A stretch of 49,478 bases of DNA from Streptosporangiaceae bacterium (lineage in GTDB: Bacteria > Actinomycetota > Actinomycetes > Streptosporangiales > Streptosporangiaceae). Positions 28,225 through 36,581 of the stretch are shown here, piece by piece. Numbering within the stretch: position 1 is the stretch's first letter; each line of letters opens with the position of its first letter. Below the pieces are notes generated by a model. It saw only the letters and a program-made list of their open reading frames with translations, had not been told where the DNA came from and made no database searches. Made by a program: the position numbers and the translations under genes. The DNA lies in contig JAOPYK010000203.1 of the NCBI GenBank assembly GCA_025964695.1, positions 1 to 49,478 on the forward strand, given 5' to 3'.

Positions 28225-28258
28225 GAGAGATCACGCGAGAGATCACAGAGGCTAGGGT
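28225..28258 (+). promoter_or_regulatory. Promoter with direct-repeat operator for the HTH_30 regulator
   Basis: GAGAGATCAC occurs exactly twice (28225-28234 and 28237-28246; period 12) immediately before a -10 TAGGGT (28253-28258). The repeats cover the -35 position, which suggests binding by a regulator, perhaps the product of the gene itself. Confidence 0.45.
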
Positions 28259-28405
28259 GTGGTGCCCCGGAACCGCCGGCCGCACGAGGAGTCCGCAAAC
28301 GAGTCCGCACGAGGAGCCCGATCCGAAAGCCCGTGGCCGCGGGCTCACCGGCTACCGGCACGTTTCCCGCCGGCGGCGACCCGGCCGCAGAGGAGGTGGG
28401 CCGCG

Positions 28406-29713
28406 ATGGAGTCGCCGGATCGAGCCCTCTTCTTTCAGCCTCCTCTTGAGGGCCGCGGCGAGCTGGCCGCCGTGCTCCGTCCCTACCTGGACCGCCTCGC
28501 CCGGGAGGCGGTCGACGAGATCCAGGGGGCGCTGCCCGAGTACGTCCGTCCGGACGACACCAAGTACGCCGAGATCCTCGAGCTGTCCGTGCAGGTCGCG
28601 ATGCGCCACTACGTCGATCTGCTGGCCGACCCGGAGACCCCGTGGGACGACGTGCTGGAGTTCTTCCATGACGTGGGCTACGGAGAGGCGAAGGAGGGGC
28701 GGAACCTCGACATCTGGCATAGCTCGCTCCGGCTGGGCGCCCGGGTCGCGGTCCGCTGGCTGGCGGAGGAGTCCGTCACACTGGGCATCTCGACCCGGAC
28801 CCTCGGCCAGCTCGCCGAGTCGGTCTTCGCCTTCCTGGACACCATCGCCTCCGCCGCCGCCCGCGGGCATGCGGAGGCCACCGCGCGGGCGACGGGAGAG
28901 CTCGAACGCCGCCGGCGCCGGCTCGTGGACCTGCTGACCGCCGAGCCCGCCGCGTCACCGCAGGCCATCGAGGAACTCGCCCAGGCGGCGGAGTGGCCGA
29001 TGCCGCGACTGCTGGCGGCGGTCGTCCTGCGAGAACGTGGAGACCACGGATTCCGCCGTCCGGCGCTGCCCCCGGAGGTGCTCGTGGATCTCGACCGGCC
29101 CGAGCCATGTCTCATCGTGCCCGATCCGGACGGGCCCGGCCGGCGGCGGCTGCTGGCCGACGGACTGCGCGGGTGGAACGCCGCACTCGGCCCGGCGGTC
29201 GGCAGCGGCGGGATCGCCAAGTCCCTGCGCTGGGCGCGCGAAACGCTGGCCCTCGCCCGCCGCGGCATCCTGCCCGGCGAGGGGCTGCTGGCGGCCGTGG
29301 ATCACATGCCGACCCTGATCATCATGAGGCAGGAAGAACTGGTCGGCGCGGTGGCCGCGGCCCGGCTGGCGCCGCTGGCCAAGGGGCAGCCGGGCCAGCG
29401 ACGCCGGCTCGCCCGTACCCTGCAGGCCTGCTTCGAGAGCGGGTTCAACGCCACCGAGGTGGCGGACCGCCTGGGCGTGCACGCCCAGACGGTCCGCTAC
29501 CGGCTGCGTCAGCTGGAGGAGCTGTTCGGCCCGGACCTGTACGACGCGTCCCGGCGCCTGGAGTTCGAGATCGTACTGCTCGCCTGGCTCGCGACCGCTC
29601 CCGCCGAGGACGGCCAGGACGAGACGCCCCCCGTAGAGCCGCTGACTCCCGCTTCCCGCGCGGCCGGTGCCGGCCCTAGACGAGCTCGGCGCGGTTCGCC
29701 ACCGCGGGCATGA
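28406..29713 (+). CDS. HTH_30 (PucR/CdaR-type) transcriptional regulator
   Basis: A 435-residue regulator. The N-terminal 170 residues are helical (LEEF-like bundle with WHSSLRLGARVAVRWL) as in actinobacterial PucR-like proteins with a RsbRD-type N-terminal domain; the middle is a degenerate GGDEF-like region; the C-terminal HTH_30 reads TLQACFESGFNATEVADRLGVHAQTVRYRLRQ (residues about 340-371, seen in two parts). ATG 28406 has AGGAGGTG eight bases upstream; the longer frame from 28259 starts inside the promoter. It converges on the permease gene and the two overlap by 38 bp at their 3' ends, giving antisense RNA. The target is probably itself and possibly the cluster to its right. Confidence 0.85.
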   Translation: MESPDRALFFQPPLEGRGELAAVLRPYLDRLAREAVDEIQGALPEYVRPDDTKYAEILELSVQVAMRHYVDLLADPETPWDDVLEFFHDVGYGEAKEGRNLDIWHSSLRLGARVAVRWLAEESVTLGISTRTLGQLAESVFAFLDTIASAAARGHAEATARATGELERRRRRLVDLLTAEPAASPQAIEELAQAAEWPMPRLLAAVVLRERGDHGFRRPALPPEVLVDLDRPEPCLIVPDPDGPGRRRLLADGLRGWNAALGPAVGSGGIAKSLRWARETLALARRGILPGEGLLAAVDHMPTLIIMRQEELVGAVAAARLAPLAKGQPGQRRRLARTLQACFESGFNATEVADRLGVHAQTVRYRLRQLEELFGPDLYDASRRLEFEIVLLAWLATAPAEDGQDETPPVEPLTPASRAAGAGPRRARRGSPPRA

Positions 29714-31130
29714 TCTGCCGCGCGAAGCGGGCGTAGACCAGGGCCCCGGCCAGGCCCACGGCGGACAGCGTCAGCACCATGCTCCACTCGATGTACCACG
29801 CCTGGCCCGTGTCCCGTGGCCAGCAGACGTTGACGGTCTGGAAGAGCAGCCACAGGGCCGCGACATACGTCACCGGGGCGCTGAACCGGCCAAGCGTGAA
29901 CGGACCTGGACGCCATTGCCCTCGCAGGTGGGCCAGGGCCGCGCCCCAGACCGGGATGCCGAACGCCACGTAGAAACCGACGGTGGTGAAGTTGACCAGC
30001 ACCGCATACAGCGTCGAGCCGGACAGCAGCACGAACAACGCCCCGCCGGCTCCGGTGAGGGCGATCGCGTTGACGGGGAGCCGTTCGGAGCCCGCCAGCC
30101 TGCCCAGCACCCGGGAGGCGGGCAGCGCGCGATCCCGGGCGGAGGCCCAGATGACCCGCGACACCGCCGCCTGGACGGCGAGGAAGCTGGCCAGGAAGCC
30201 GATCACGAACATGATGAGCATCGGACGGCCGACCGCGGAGCCGAAGTGGGCGACCAGCGTGTCGCTCACCGGGTCGGCGACACCGCCCGCCATGACCTTG
30301 GAGAGGTCGGGGATGGCGAGGATCAGGCCCGCGCCGGAGTACATCACGATGGCGCCGACGGCCAGCAAGGACAGGATCAGCGCCTTGGGCACGTCACGTG
30401 CCGGGTTCTCGACCTCTTCGGCGATGGAACCGGCCGCCTCGAAGCCCACGAACGACCATCCGACATAGGCGGTGGCGGCCAGCAACGGCCCGCCGAGCCA
30501 CAGCCCGCCGGTGCCGGCGCTGCCGAGCCCGTCGAACAGCACGCTGACCGGGTTCTCGCGGTAGAAGATCAAGAGCACGGTTCCCAGGCCCACCGACGCC
30601 AGTACTTCACAGACGAGGCTGGCGGCCACCAGGATCTTCAGGGTCCGGCGGCCGACGATGTTGGCCAGGCTGCCGAGGACGAGGATCGCCAACGCCGTCG
30701 CGATCGTCTCCCATCTGCCGGGCTTCCCGACGCCCAGGGCCTCCAGGAGGAAGCCCGAGGCCCCGTAGGAGAGCGTGGACAGCGCGATGGTGAGGCCCCA
30801 CATGTACGCCCAGGCGGCGAACCAGCCGGCTGCGGTGCTGCGCACGTGCCGGGCCCACTGGTAGATGCTCCCCTCGTACGGCCATCGGGAGGCGAGCTCG
30901 CCGAAGACGCACGCGACCAGGAGCTGACCGGCGAGCACGATCGGGAAGGCCCACCAGAACGCGGGCCCGGCGGCGAGCAGGCCCAGGGTGAAGATCGCGT
31001 AGAGGGCGACGATGGGGGAGACATCGGCGAACGCCAGCGCAGCGGCGGAGCGCAGGTTGAACCCTTTGCGCAGGGTCTGGCTCTGCGCGGCGTCGGGTGT
31101 GGCCGCTCGGACGGGGGGTGTGGAGGTCAA
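29676..31130 (-). CDS. APC-family amino-acid/polyamine permease
   Basis: A 484-residue permease with about 12-14 hydrophobic helices and the APC-family helix 1 pattern ALAFADVSPIVALYAIF, then GELASRWPYEGSIYQWAR in helix 3 and FVGFEAAGSIAEEVENPARDVPKAL in the helix 6/7 region. These match the amino-acid/choline/GABA-type APC transporters. TTG 31130 is the start, preceded by GAGAGGGAA and only 11 bp from the deacetylase stop, so it is the last gene of the minus-strand operon. It probably imports the substrate used by the upstream enzymes; the compound is unknown. Confidence 0.88.
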   Translation of the reverse strand: MTSTPPVRAATPDAAQSQTLRKGFNLRSAAALAFADVSPIVALYAIFTLGLLAAGPAFWWAFPIVLAGQLLVACVFGELASRWPYEGSIYQWARHVRSTAAGWFAAWAYMWGLTIALSTLSYGASGFLLEALGVGKPGRWETIATALAILVLGSLANIVGRRTLKILVAASLVCEVLASVGLGTVLLIFYRENPVSVLFDGLGSAGTGGLWLGGPLLAATAYVGWSFVGFEAAGSIAEEVENPARDVPKALILSLLAVGAIVMYSGAGLILAIPDLSKVMAGGVADPVSDTLVAHFGSAVGRPMLIMFVIGFLASFLAVQAAVSRVIWASARDRALPASRVLGRLAGSERLPVNAIALTGAGGALFVLLSGSTLYAVLVNFTTVGFYVAFGIPVWGAALAHLRGQWRPGPFTLGRFSAPVTYVAALWLLFQTVNVCWPRDTGQAWYIEWSMVLTLSAVGLAGALVYARFARQIMPAVANRAELV

Positions 31131-31141
31131 GGCGTTCCCTC

Positions 31142-32002
31142 TCAGAGCACCGGTGGGGGGATGCTACGTGGTCTCAGGCCGAGACCGCGCACGTGGCGGG
31201 CTATGTCACCGAGCGGGGCCAGCCACACGTCGGCGCAGCCGGCCACCTGCTCGATCAGTGCTTCCAGCGCGGCCGCACGGCCGGGCCGCCCGGACAGGAA
31301 GGGATGGTTGGTCAGCACGAAGCAGCCGTTCTCCCGGCGCATCGCCTCGAATTCGGCACGCCAGACCGCGACCGCCTTGTCCGGGCTCTCGATGAGTCCC
31401 GACCCCGAGATGTCCGGCAGGTAGCAGTACTGCTCCCAGTCGTCGAGGCCCCAGTGCACCGGGATCTCGACGATCGACCGTGTCCCGCCAGCCGCGAGCT
31501 CGTAGGGAACGTCGGCGTCCATGAGGCTGGTGTCGTAGAGGAACCCGCGGTCGGCGAGCAGGCGGGGGGAGTTGTAGGTGAGCTCCCACATCGGGGCGCG
31601 ATAGCCCACCGGGCGCACCCCGGCGACCTCCTCCAAGGCCGCCAGGCCACGGTCCAGGATGGCCGCCTCGGTATCCTCGGCCACATCGATCAGCGGCTCG
31701 TGGAGGTAGCCGTGATGGGCGATCTCGTGCCCGGCGGCGGCGATCGCCCGTACGGAGTCCGGGTGGCGGTGCGCGGTGTAGCCGGGGACGAAGAAGGTCG
31801 CGCGGACACCCTGCCGCTCCAGGATCCGCAGCAGCCGGGGGAGCCCGGTGAGCGGCCCGTACGCCTGATGGCTCATCACGCTCAACCGGGTCGCGGCCCG
31901 CGGATGGGAGGACAGCACCGCGGACTCGGCGTCGAGGTCGAACGTGAACGACGCGGCGGAGGTCGTGCCCTCCGGCCACGCGACCGGGTCGGCGGGTCTC
32001 AT
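31142..32002 (-). CDS. CE4 polysaccharide-deacetylase-family amidohydrolase (HpPgdA/PuuE-like)
   Basis: A 286-residue soluble protein without signal peptide. Motif 1 FDLDAES gives Asp22/Asp24, motif 2 [12 protein letters not shown] gives metal-ligand His97 and His101 (HxxxH), and later motifs include GYRAPMWE and [12 protein letters not shown]. The lack of an export signal argues against peptidoglycan or chitin deacetylation and for a cytosolic amide substrate, like the allantoinase PuuE or HpPgdA-type enzymes. It overlaps the ureohydrolase stop by 4 bp, so the two enzymes are made together. Substrate unknown; opening of a cyclic amide or removal of an N-acyl group are the main options. Confidence 0.85.
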   Translation of the reverse strand: MRPADPVAWPEGTTSAASFTFDLDAESAVLSSHPRAATRLSVMSHQAYGPLTGLPRLLRILERQGVRATFFVPGYTAHRHPDSVRAIAAAGHEIAHHGYLHEPLIDVAEDTEAAILDRGLAALEEVAGVRPVGYRAPMWELTYNSPRLLADRGFLYDTSLMDADVPYELAAGGTRSIVEIPVHWGLDDWEQYCYLPDISGSGLIESPDKAVAVWRAEFEAMRRENGCFVLTNHPFLSGRPGRAAALEALIEQVAGCADVWLAPLGDIARHVRGLGLRPRSIPPPVL

Positions 32003-32940
32003 CCCCGCCCCCTGGCCAGCAGGCTGATCATTTCGTAGGCGACCGTCGCCGCGACCACCGAGGTGATCTCCGCGTGGTCGTAGGCGGGGGCGACCTCCAC
32101 CACGTCGGCGCCGACGATGTTCAGCCCGGCCAGTCCGCGCAGCACCGACAGCAGCTCGCGGCTGGTCATCCCGCCGCTCTCCGGGGTACCGGTGCCGGGG
32201 GCGTACGCCGGGTCCAGCACGTCGATGTCGACGGACAGGTACACGGGAGCGTCCTGTATCCGGGCCCGCACCCGCTCGGCCGCGCCGCGGGCCCCGATGT
32301 CGTCGAGTTCGGCGCAGTGCACGATCGTGAAGCCGAAGCGGGCGTCGTCCTCGAGGTCGCGCGGGTCGTAGAGCGGGCCCCGGATACCGATGTGGGCGCT
32401 CGCGTCCCGCATGAGCAGGCCCTCCTCGGCGGCCCGCCGGAACGGGGTGCCGTGGGTGTACGGCTCGCCGAAGTAGGTGTCCCAGGTGTCGAGATGCGCG
32501 TCGAAGTGGATCAGTGCGACGGGCCCGTACCGCGCCGCGGCCGCACGGAGCGCCGGCAATGCGATGGTGTGGTCGCCGCCGATCGCGATGGCGCGGGCCC
32601 CGTCGCCGGTGAGGTCGCGCAGCCCGCTCTCCACCTGCTTGATCGCGGTGCCGATGTCGTAGGGGTTGCAGGCGATGTCGCCCGCGTCCACGACCTGCTG
32701 TACGGCGAAGGGGAGCACGTCCAGCGCCGGGTTGTAGGGCTTGAGCAGCCGGGAGCCCTGGCGCACCGCGGCGGGACCGAAACGGGCCCCCGGGCGGAAG
32801 GAGACCCCGCTGTCGAAGGGCACCCCCACGACCGCCACATCGAAACCGTCCACGTCCTCCCGGCGCGGAAGGCGCGCGAACGTCGCGGGCCCGGCGTATC
32901 GGGGGACCTCCAGGGCGTTGACCTGGCCGACCGGTTCCAT
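31999..32940 (-). CDS. Agmatinase-family ureohydrolase
   Basis: A 313-residue Mn-dependent hydrolase that would split a guanidino compound into urea and an amine. The metal ligands are His124 (GGDHT), Asp147, His149, Asp151 ([10 protein letters not shown]) and Asp238, Asp240 (SVDIDVLDP). [14 protein letters not shown] is the family's active-site loop. Members include agmatinase, guanidinobutyrase, guanidinopropionase and guanidine hydrolase, which cannot be told apart here by eye. ATG 32940 is chosen over GTG 33009 because AGAGGAGA lies just upstream; the longer form would add a Gly/Asp/Pro repeat tail and overlap the SDR gene. No polyamine genes are nearby. Confidence 0.9.
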   Translation of the reverse strand: MEPVGQVNALEVPRYAGPATFARLPRREDVDGFDVAVVGVPFDSGVSFRPGARFGPAAVRQGSRLLKPYNPALDVLPFAVQQVVDAGDIACNPYDIGTAIKQVESGLRDLTGDGARAIAIGGDHTIALPALRAAAARYGPVALIHFDAHLDTWDTYFGEPYTHGTPFRRAAEEGLLMRDASAHIGIRGPLYDPRDLEDDARFGFTIVHCAELDDIGARGAAERVRARIQDAPVYLSVDIDVLDPAYAPGTGTPESGGMTSRELLSVLRGLAGLNIVGADVVEVAPAYDHAEITSVVAATVAYEMISLLARGRG

Positions 32941-33001
32941 GCGTCTCCTCTCTCCGGGCGCGTCGCCCGGGACGTCTCCGGGCACGTCTCCGGACTTGTT
33001 G

Positions 33002-33751
33002 TCAGACACGGGACCTCGTCGTCCCGCCGTCGATGTGCAGGACCTGGCCGACCAGCGCGGACAGCCGGGCGTCGGCGAGGAAGGCGACGGACGCGGCGAC
33101 CTCCTCCGGCGTCGCGACCCGGCCGAGCGGCACCCGTTCGGCGTACCGCTCGCGGATCTCCTCGAGACTCACTCCGGCGGCCCGCGCGTCCACGGCGAGC
33201 TGCGGGGTGTCGATGACGCTTGGTGTGATCGCGTTGACCCCGATGCCGTCCGGGCCCAGTTCCCGGCCGAGCGTCTTGGTCAGCGCGATGAGGCCGGCCT
33301 TCGCCGCGGAGTAGGCGGTGGCCTCCGGCCAGCCGATCACGCCCCATTCGGAGGAGACCAGCACGATGCGGCCTTCGCCGAGAGCCCGCATGCCCGGCAC
33401 GACGGCCTGCACGCAGCTGAAGGCCCCGCCGAGGTCGGTGTCGACGATGCGCCACCAGTCGTCGAGATCATGCTCGGCCAGCGGGGCCATGGTCATGTAG
33501 GCCGCGTTGGCGACGAGCACGGCGATCTCGGTGCCCGCGCGGCGGGTCACATCGGCGACCATCTCCCGTACCGCGTCCGGGTCGGACACGTCGGCGGGCG
33601 CGGTGAGCCCGCCGACGTCCTCGGCCAGCCGGTCGAGCTCCGGGCCGGCGGCCCGGTCGTTGACGGCGACGGTCATGCCGTCGGCGGCGAGCCGGTGGGC
33701 CACGGCGCGGCCCAGCCCGCCGGTGGCCCCGGTGACGAGGGCGAGGCGCAT
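33002..33751 (-). CDS. SDR oxidoreductase 2
   Basis: A 249-residue classical short-chain dehydrogenase. The cofactor motif is TGATGGLG (8-15) and strand 2 ends in NDRA, favouring NAD over NADP. The catalytic Ser is in LVSSEWG and the YxxxK motif is YSAAK. The C-terminus [13 protein letters not shown] is typical. Its ATG shares one base with the stop of SDR 1 (TGATG). With its partner it would oxidise an alcohol or reduce a keto intermediate; substrate unknown. The 3' end is 61 bp from the ureohydrolase start, and that gap holds short GACGTCTCCGGGC-like direct repeats. Confidence 0.9.
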   Translation of the reverse strand: MRLALVTGATGGLGRAVAHRLAADGMTVAVNDRAAGPELDRLAEDVGGLTAPADVSDPDAVREMVADVTRRAGTEIAVLVANAAYMTMAPLAEHDLDDWWRIVDTDLGGAFSCVQAVVPGMRALGEGRIVLVSSEWGVIGWPEATAYSAAKAGLIALTKTLGRELGPDGIGVNAITPSVIDTPQLAVDARAAGVSLEEIRERYAERVPLGRVATPEEVAASVAFLADARLSALVGQVLHIDGGTTRSRV

Positions 33752-34446
33752 CAGATCACCGCCCCGGCGTTGGGGGAGATGACCTCGCCGCAGCAGAAGG
33801 TCGCCTCCTCGATGAGGAAGGCCGCGGTCAGCGCCACCTCTTCGGGCGTGACCAGGCGCTGGGCGGGCAGCGACCGCAGGAAGGCCGGATCCCGCCACGG
33901 GGAGTCGTTGGCGAGCAGAGGCGTGTCGGTGGGCCCCGGCGCGACGGCGTTGACCCGGACCCCGGACGGCCCCAGCTCGGCCGCCAGCGACCGGACCAGG
34001 CCGATCACGGCCCCCTTGGCGGCCGCGTAGTGGGCGTCGCCGTCCCCGCCGCCGATGGCCAGCTCGGAGGTGACGGCGACGACGCTGCCCGTACCCCGGC
34101 GAGCCATCCCCGGGGTGACCGCCCGGCAGACGTTGAGGAGTCCCCCGAGATGCACCCGCAGCATGCGCCGCCAGTCGGCCCAGGTGATGTCGGTGAGCGG
34201 GACCATGGCGTAGTGACCCGCCGCGCACACGGCCGCCTCGATCGGGCCCAACTCCCGCTCGATCCGGCCGATCGCGGCCCGGACCTGCGCGGGGTCGGCG
34301 ACGTCGACCCCCACCCCGTGATCGGTATGAGCGGCCGGCCGCAGATCAAGACCCACGGTGACCCACCCCCGGCGGCCCAGTTCGGACACGACGGCGGCCC
34401 CGATGCCGCTCGCCGCACCCGTGACGAGCGCTATCCGTTCTGCCAT
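33751..34446 (-). CDS. SDR oxidoreductase 1, first gene of the catabolic operon
   Basis: A 231-residue short-chain dehydrogenase. TGAASGIG is the cofactor motif, strand 2 ends GLDLR (Asp, so NAD is likely), and the YxxxK is YAAAK with Ser in VTSE. It is slightly short for the family but complete, ending GEVISPNAGAVI. It is related to SDR 2 only as a family member. ATG 34446 has AGGAGA seven bases upstream. As the first gene of the operon it is divergent from the PucR-type regulator at 34615. Confidence 0.9.
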   Translation of the reverse strand: MAERIALVTGAASGIGAAVVSELGRRGWVTVGLDLRPAAHTDHGVGVDVADPAQVRAAIGRIERELGPIEAAVCAAGHYAMVPLTDITWADWRRMLRVHLGGLLNVCRAVTPGMARRGTGSVVAVTSELAIGGGDGDAHYAAAKGAVIGLVRSLAAELGPSGVRVNAVAPGPTDTPLLANDSPWRDPAFLRSLPAQRLVTPEEVALTAAFLIEEATFCCGEVISPNAGAVI

Positions 34447-34490
34447 GAGCCGTTCTCCTGATCTCCCGTGACCGCCCAGGAAAACCGACG

Positions 34491-34530
34491 TCCCCCCAGG
34501 TGGCAAGGGATTCCCGCCAGCGTTGGGGGA
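34491..34530. promoter_or_regulatory. Nested inverted repeat in the divergent SDR1/PucR promoter region
   Basis: TCCCCC (34491-34496) and GGGGGA (34525-34530) flank a smaller GGGA-T-TCCC palindrome (34507-34515), with TGGC/GCCA in between. The symmetry centre is about 34511, midway between the divergent starts. It is a good candidate operator for the PucR-type regulator; inference. Confidence 0.4.
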
Positions 34531-34602
34531 TCGCACCGCCCACCGGGTACCGCGCCGTGCAGTTCTCCAGTGCGGCGTAACCCAGCGGTGACAGGCCGGA
34601 CA

Positions 34603-34608
34603 TAAACT
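34603..34608 (+). promoter_or_regulatory. -10 box of a leaderless promoter (PucR gene)
   Basis: TAAACT followed by GACGGA and then ATG 34615. Confidence 0.5.
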
Positions 34609-34614
34609 GACGGA

Positions 34615-35718
34615 ATGACCGCCGTGTCCGGACCGGCCGTACCGGACGAGTCGCTGCTGCGCCTGACGGTGCGGGAAGTGCTCGCCGAGCCGTGCTTCCG
34701 GCTGCGGCTGGTCGCCGGCTCCGCGGGCCTGGACCTGCCGGTCCGCTGGGCGCACTCGACCGAGCTGCTCGATCCGGGCCCGTACCTGCGCGGTCACGAG
34801 ATCGTTCTGACGGTCGGCGCGGCCCTGACCGACCCCGCCCGGTGCCGTGCCTTCGCCCGGTCGGCGCGGGACAGCCGCGCCAGCGCCATCGGCTACGGCA
34901 TCGCGGACGTCACGCCCGACGCCCCAAGGGCGCTGCGGGAGGCCTGTGACCGGCTGGGGCTGCCGCTGTTCGAGGTTCCGCCCGAGGTGCCCTTCGTCAG
35001 CTTCACCGAATGGCTCGCCGTTCGGCTCGCCGCGGTGCGCGACGAGGAGCACGACCGGGCCGAGATCGGGCGCCTGCTGGAGCTCATCCGGTCCGGGCTC
35101 GCTTCACCGGAGGCCATCCGGAGCCACCTGCGGCAGGCGGGGCTGAGCGGAGACCCGCTGCTGGCGGCGGCTGTGCCGGTGGAGTCGGTCCCGGAGCGGT
35201 TCGCGCTCGCGCCCGGAACCCTGCTCGGAGTCGCCGGTGACGTCGCACTGCTGCTGGTGCCCGACGAGGAGCGCGCGGCCGCCCTGGCGGCCGGCTGGCA
35301 CGCGCCCTGCGGCATCGGCAGCCCCGGACCGTTCACCCATCTGCCGCGCAGCCTCACCGAGAGCCTGGCCGGCCTGGACCTGGCGCGGCGCCGGGGCGGC
35401 ACCGTCCGGGCCGGTGACCTGGCCACCTTCCCCGCGCTCCTGGGCCGTCTCAGCCAGCGGCAGATCGCGCCGTTCATCGAGCAGATCGCCCGCCCGCTCG
35501 CCTCGTACGACGCCGCACACGGGAGCAGGCTGATCGACACGCTGCGGGCGTTTCTGGAGGCCGGGGGATCGGTGAGCTCGACCTCGCGGGCGCTCTTCCT
35601 GCACCCCAACACCCTGCGCCACCGCCTCACCCGGATCGAGGCGATCACCGGCCGCAATCCGCTGCAGTTCGACGACCGGGTCGCGCTGGCGGTGGCGATG
35701 TGGGCCTGGCGGACCTGA
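34615..35718 (+). CDS. PucR-family transcriptional regulator
   Basis: A 367-residue regulator with both diagnostic parts: an N-terminal PucR (purine catabolism regulator) domain (about 13-140; LTVREVLAEPCFRLRLVAGS, RWAHSTELLDPGPYLRGHEIVL) and a C-terminal HTH_30 helix-turn-helix (about 307-360; DTLRAFLEAGGSVSSTSRALFLHPNTLRHRLTRIE, here in two parts). PucR-type proteins control use of purines, GABA or other nitrogen compounds, often next to the genes they regulate. Its divergent placement to the SDR/ureohydrolase/CE4/permease operon makes it the likely local regulator. The ligand would be the pathway substrate or an intermediate. Start is leaderless. Confidence 0.9.
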   Translation: MTAVSGPAVPDESLLRLTVREVLAEPCFRLRLVAGSAGLDLPVRWAHSTELLDPGPYLRGHEIVLTVGAALTDPARCRAFARSARDSRASAIGYGIADVTPDAPRALREACDRLGLPLFEVPPEVPFVSFTEWLAVRLAAVRDEEHDRAEIGRLLELIRSGLASPEAIRSHLRQAGLSGDPLLAAAVPVESVPERFALAPGTLLGVAGDVALLLVPDEERAAALAAGWHAPCGIGSPGPFTHLPRSLTESLAGLDLARRRGGTVRAGDLATFPALLGRLSQRQIAPFIEQIARPLASYDAAHGSRLIDTLRAFLEAGGSVSSTSRALFLHPNTLRHRLTRIEAITGRNPLQFDDRVALAVAMWAWRT

Positions 35719-35751
35719 GCGCACCGCCGGTTCCCCGCCCGGGACCGGCTG

Positions 35752-36468
35752 TCAGCCGTCCACCAGCTCCGTGAGCGACACCCCGGCGAGTTCGCGGACC
35801 TCGTGCGCCAGATGCGGCTGGTCGGAGTAGCCGGCGAGCTGCGCCACGGCGGCGTACGGCTCGTTGCGCCGCGCGAGGGTCAGCGCCAGCTGGAAACGCA
35901 GGATGCGCTGGAGGGTCTTGGGGCCGTATCCGCACGCGGACAGCGACCTGCGGCGCAGCTGACGTTCGCTGAGGCCGAGCCGGTCCGCGGTCTCGCGGAC
36001 CGAACACGAGGCCCCGAGCGCAGCGATCATGGCGGGCACGGCGGGATCGGGCGGCGGGGCCGACCTCAGGTACTCCAGCACCCGCTGCTGTAGGGTGGTT
36101 TCAGGGTCGGCCGCAGCGGCCAACGTCTCGGCCAGGGCATCGGCCGCCGAGCCCCACAGGAGCCGAAGAGGCACGCGGACATCGCGTACGGCGTCCGCGG
36201 GCAGCCCGAGCACCGGTGGCGCAGTCCCCGGACGGAAACGCACCGCCACCACGTACTCGCCCGGGACCATCCGGGCCAGATGCGGGGCCGTGTCCGGACC
36301 GGCCACCAGGAGTTCGCCGGTCCGCTGTGGCCAGATGACATCCATACAGCCGTCGGGGACCACCCGCTGGACGTACGGTCCGGCGCCCGGGGGCGGCGAC
36401 TGCGTCCAGGTGCAGGCCAGACCCGACTCCGGCCCCGCCGGGCGCTCACGGTAGACGCTCGACGTCAC
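35752..36468 (-). CDS. AraC-family transcriptional regulator
   Basis: A 238-residue regulator. The N-terminal half (VVPDGCMDVIWPQ, GPDTAPHL, GVRFRPG-like VAVRFRPGTA) matches the DUF6597-type sensory domain common in actinobacterial AraC proteins; the C-terminal half (about 145-238) holds the two helix-turn-helix motifs (VRETADRLGLSERQLRRR and VAQLAGYSDQPHLAHEVREL, a variant of the usual GYxDxxHF). GTG 36468 is preceded by TATGCA six bases upstream. It is divergent from the PfpI gene and probably controls it; see the direct repeats at 36542. It converges on the PucR gene 33 bp away. Confidence 0.88.
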   Translation of the reverse strand: MTSSVYRERPAGPESGLACTWTQSPPPGAGPYVQRVVPDGCMDVIWPQRTGELLVAGPDTAPHLARMVPGEYVVAVRFRPGTAPPVLGLPADAVRDVRVPLRLLWGSAADALAETLAAAADPETTLQQRVLEYLRSAPPPDPAVPAMIAALGASCSVRETADRLGLSERQLRRRSLSACGYGPKTLQRILRFQLALTLARRNEPYAAVAQLAGYSDQPHLAHEVRELAGVSLTELVDG

Positions 36469-36474
36469 CTCTCA

Positions 36475-36480
36475 TGCATA
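36475..36480 (-). promoter_or_regulatory. -10-like box before the AraC gene
   Basis: On the minus strand TATGCA is followed by TGAGAG and GTG 36468; the GAGAGG can also serve as a very close ribosome-binding site. Confidence 0.35.
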
Positions 36481-36541
36481 TCACCCACGCTGAGGGGCAG
36501 GGGCGTCGATACACGACAACCGACATGCACGACAACGACGA

Positions 36542-36567
36542 CGTACGGAAGAAGCGTACCGAAGCAG
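36542..36567 (+). repeat. Two 13-bp direct repeats upstream of the PfpI gene (candidate AraC site)
   Basis: CGTACGGAAGAAG and CGTACCGAAGCAG are adjacent and match at 11 of 13 positions. They end at the AGGAGG ribosome-binding site of the PfpI gene. Tandem half-sites are the usual binding mode of AraC proteins, and an araC gene is divergent; the assignment is inferred. Confidence 0.45.
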
Positions 36568-36581
36568 GAGGCGTATCGCTC

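Noticed and set aside
28259-28405. N-terminal extension of the HTH_30 regulator from GTG 28259
   Set aside because: The GTG is directly attached to the -10 box and would lie upstream of the transcription start; ATG 28406 has AGGAGGTG.
29667-31424. 585-codon plus-strand frame across the permease
   Set aside because: The minus strand encodes a complete multi-helix APC permease and deacetylase; the plus frame is low complexity.
31142-32002. Secreted chitin or peptidoglycan deacetylase
   Set aside because: No signal peptide or anchor is visible, and the gene is embedded in a cytosolic catabolic operon.
33002-33009. GTG 33009 as the ureohydrolase start
   Set aside because: It overlaps the SDR coding end, adds a low-complexity tail and lacks a ribosome-binding site, whereas ATG 32940 has AGAGGAGA.
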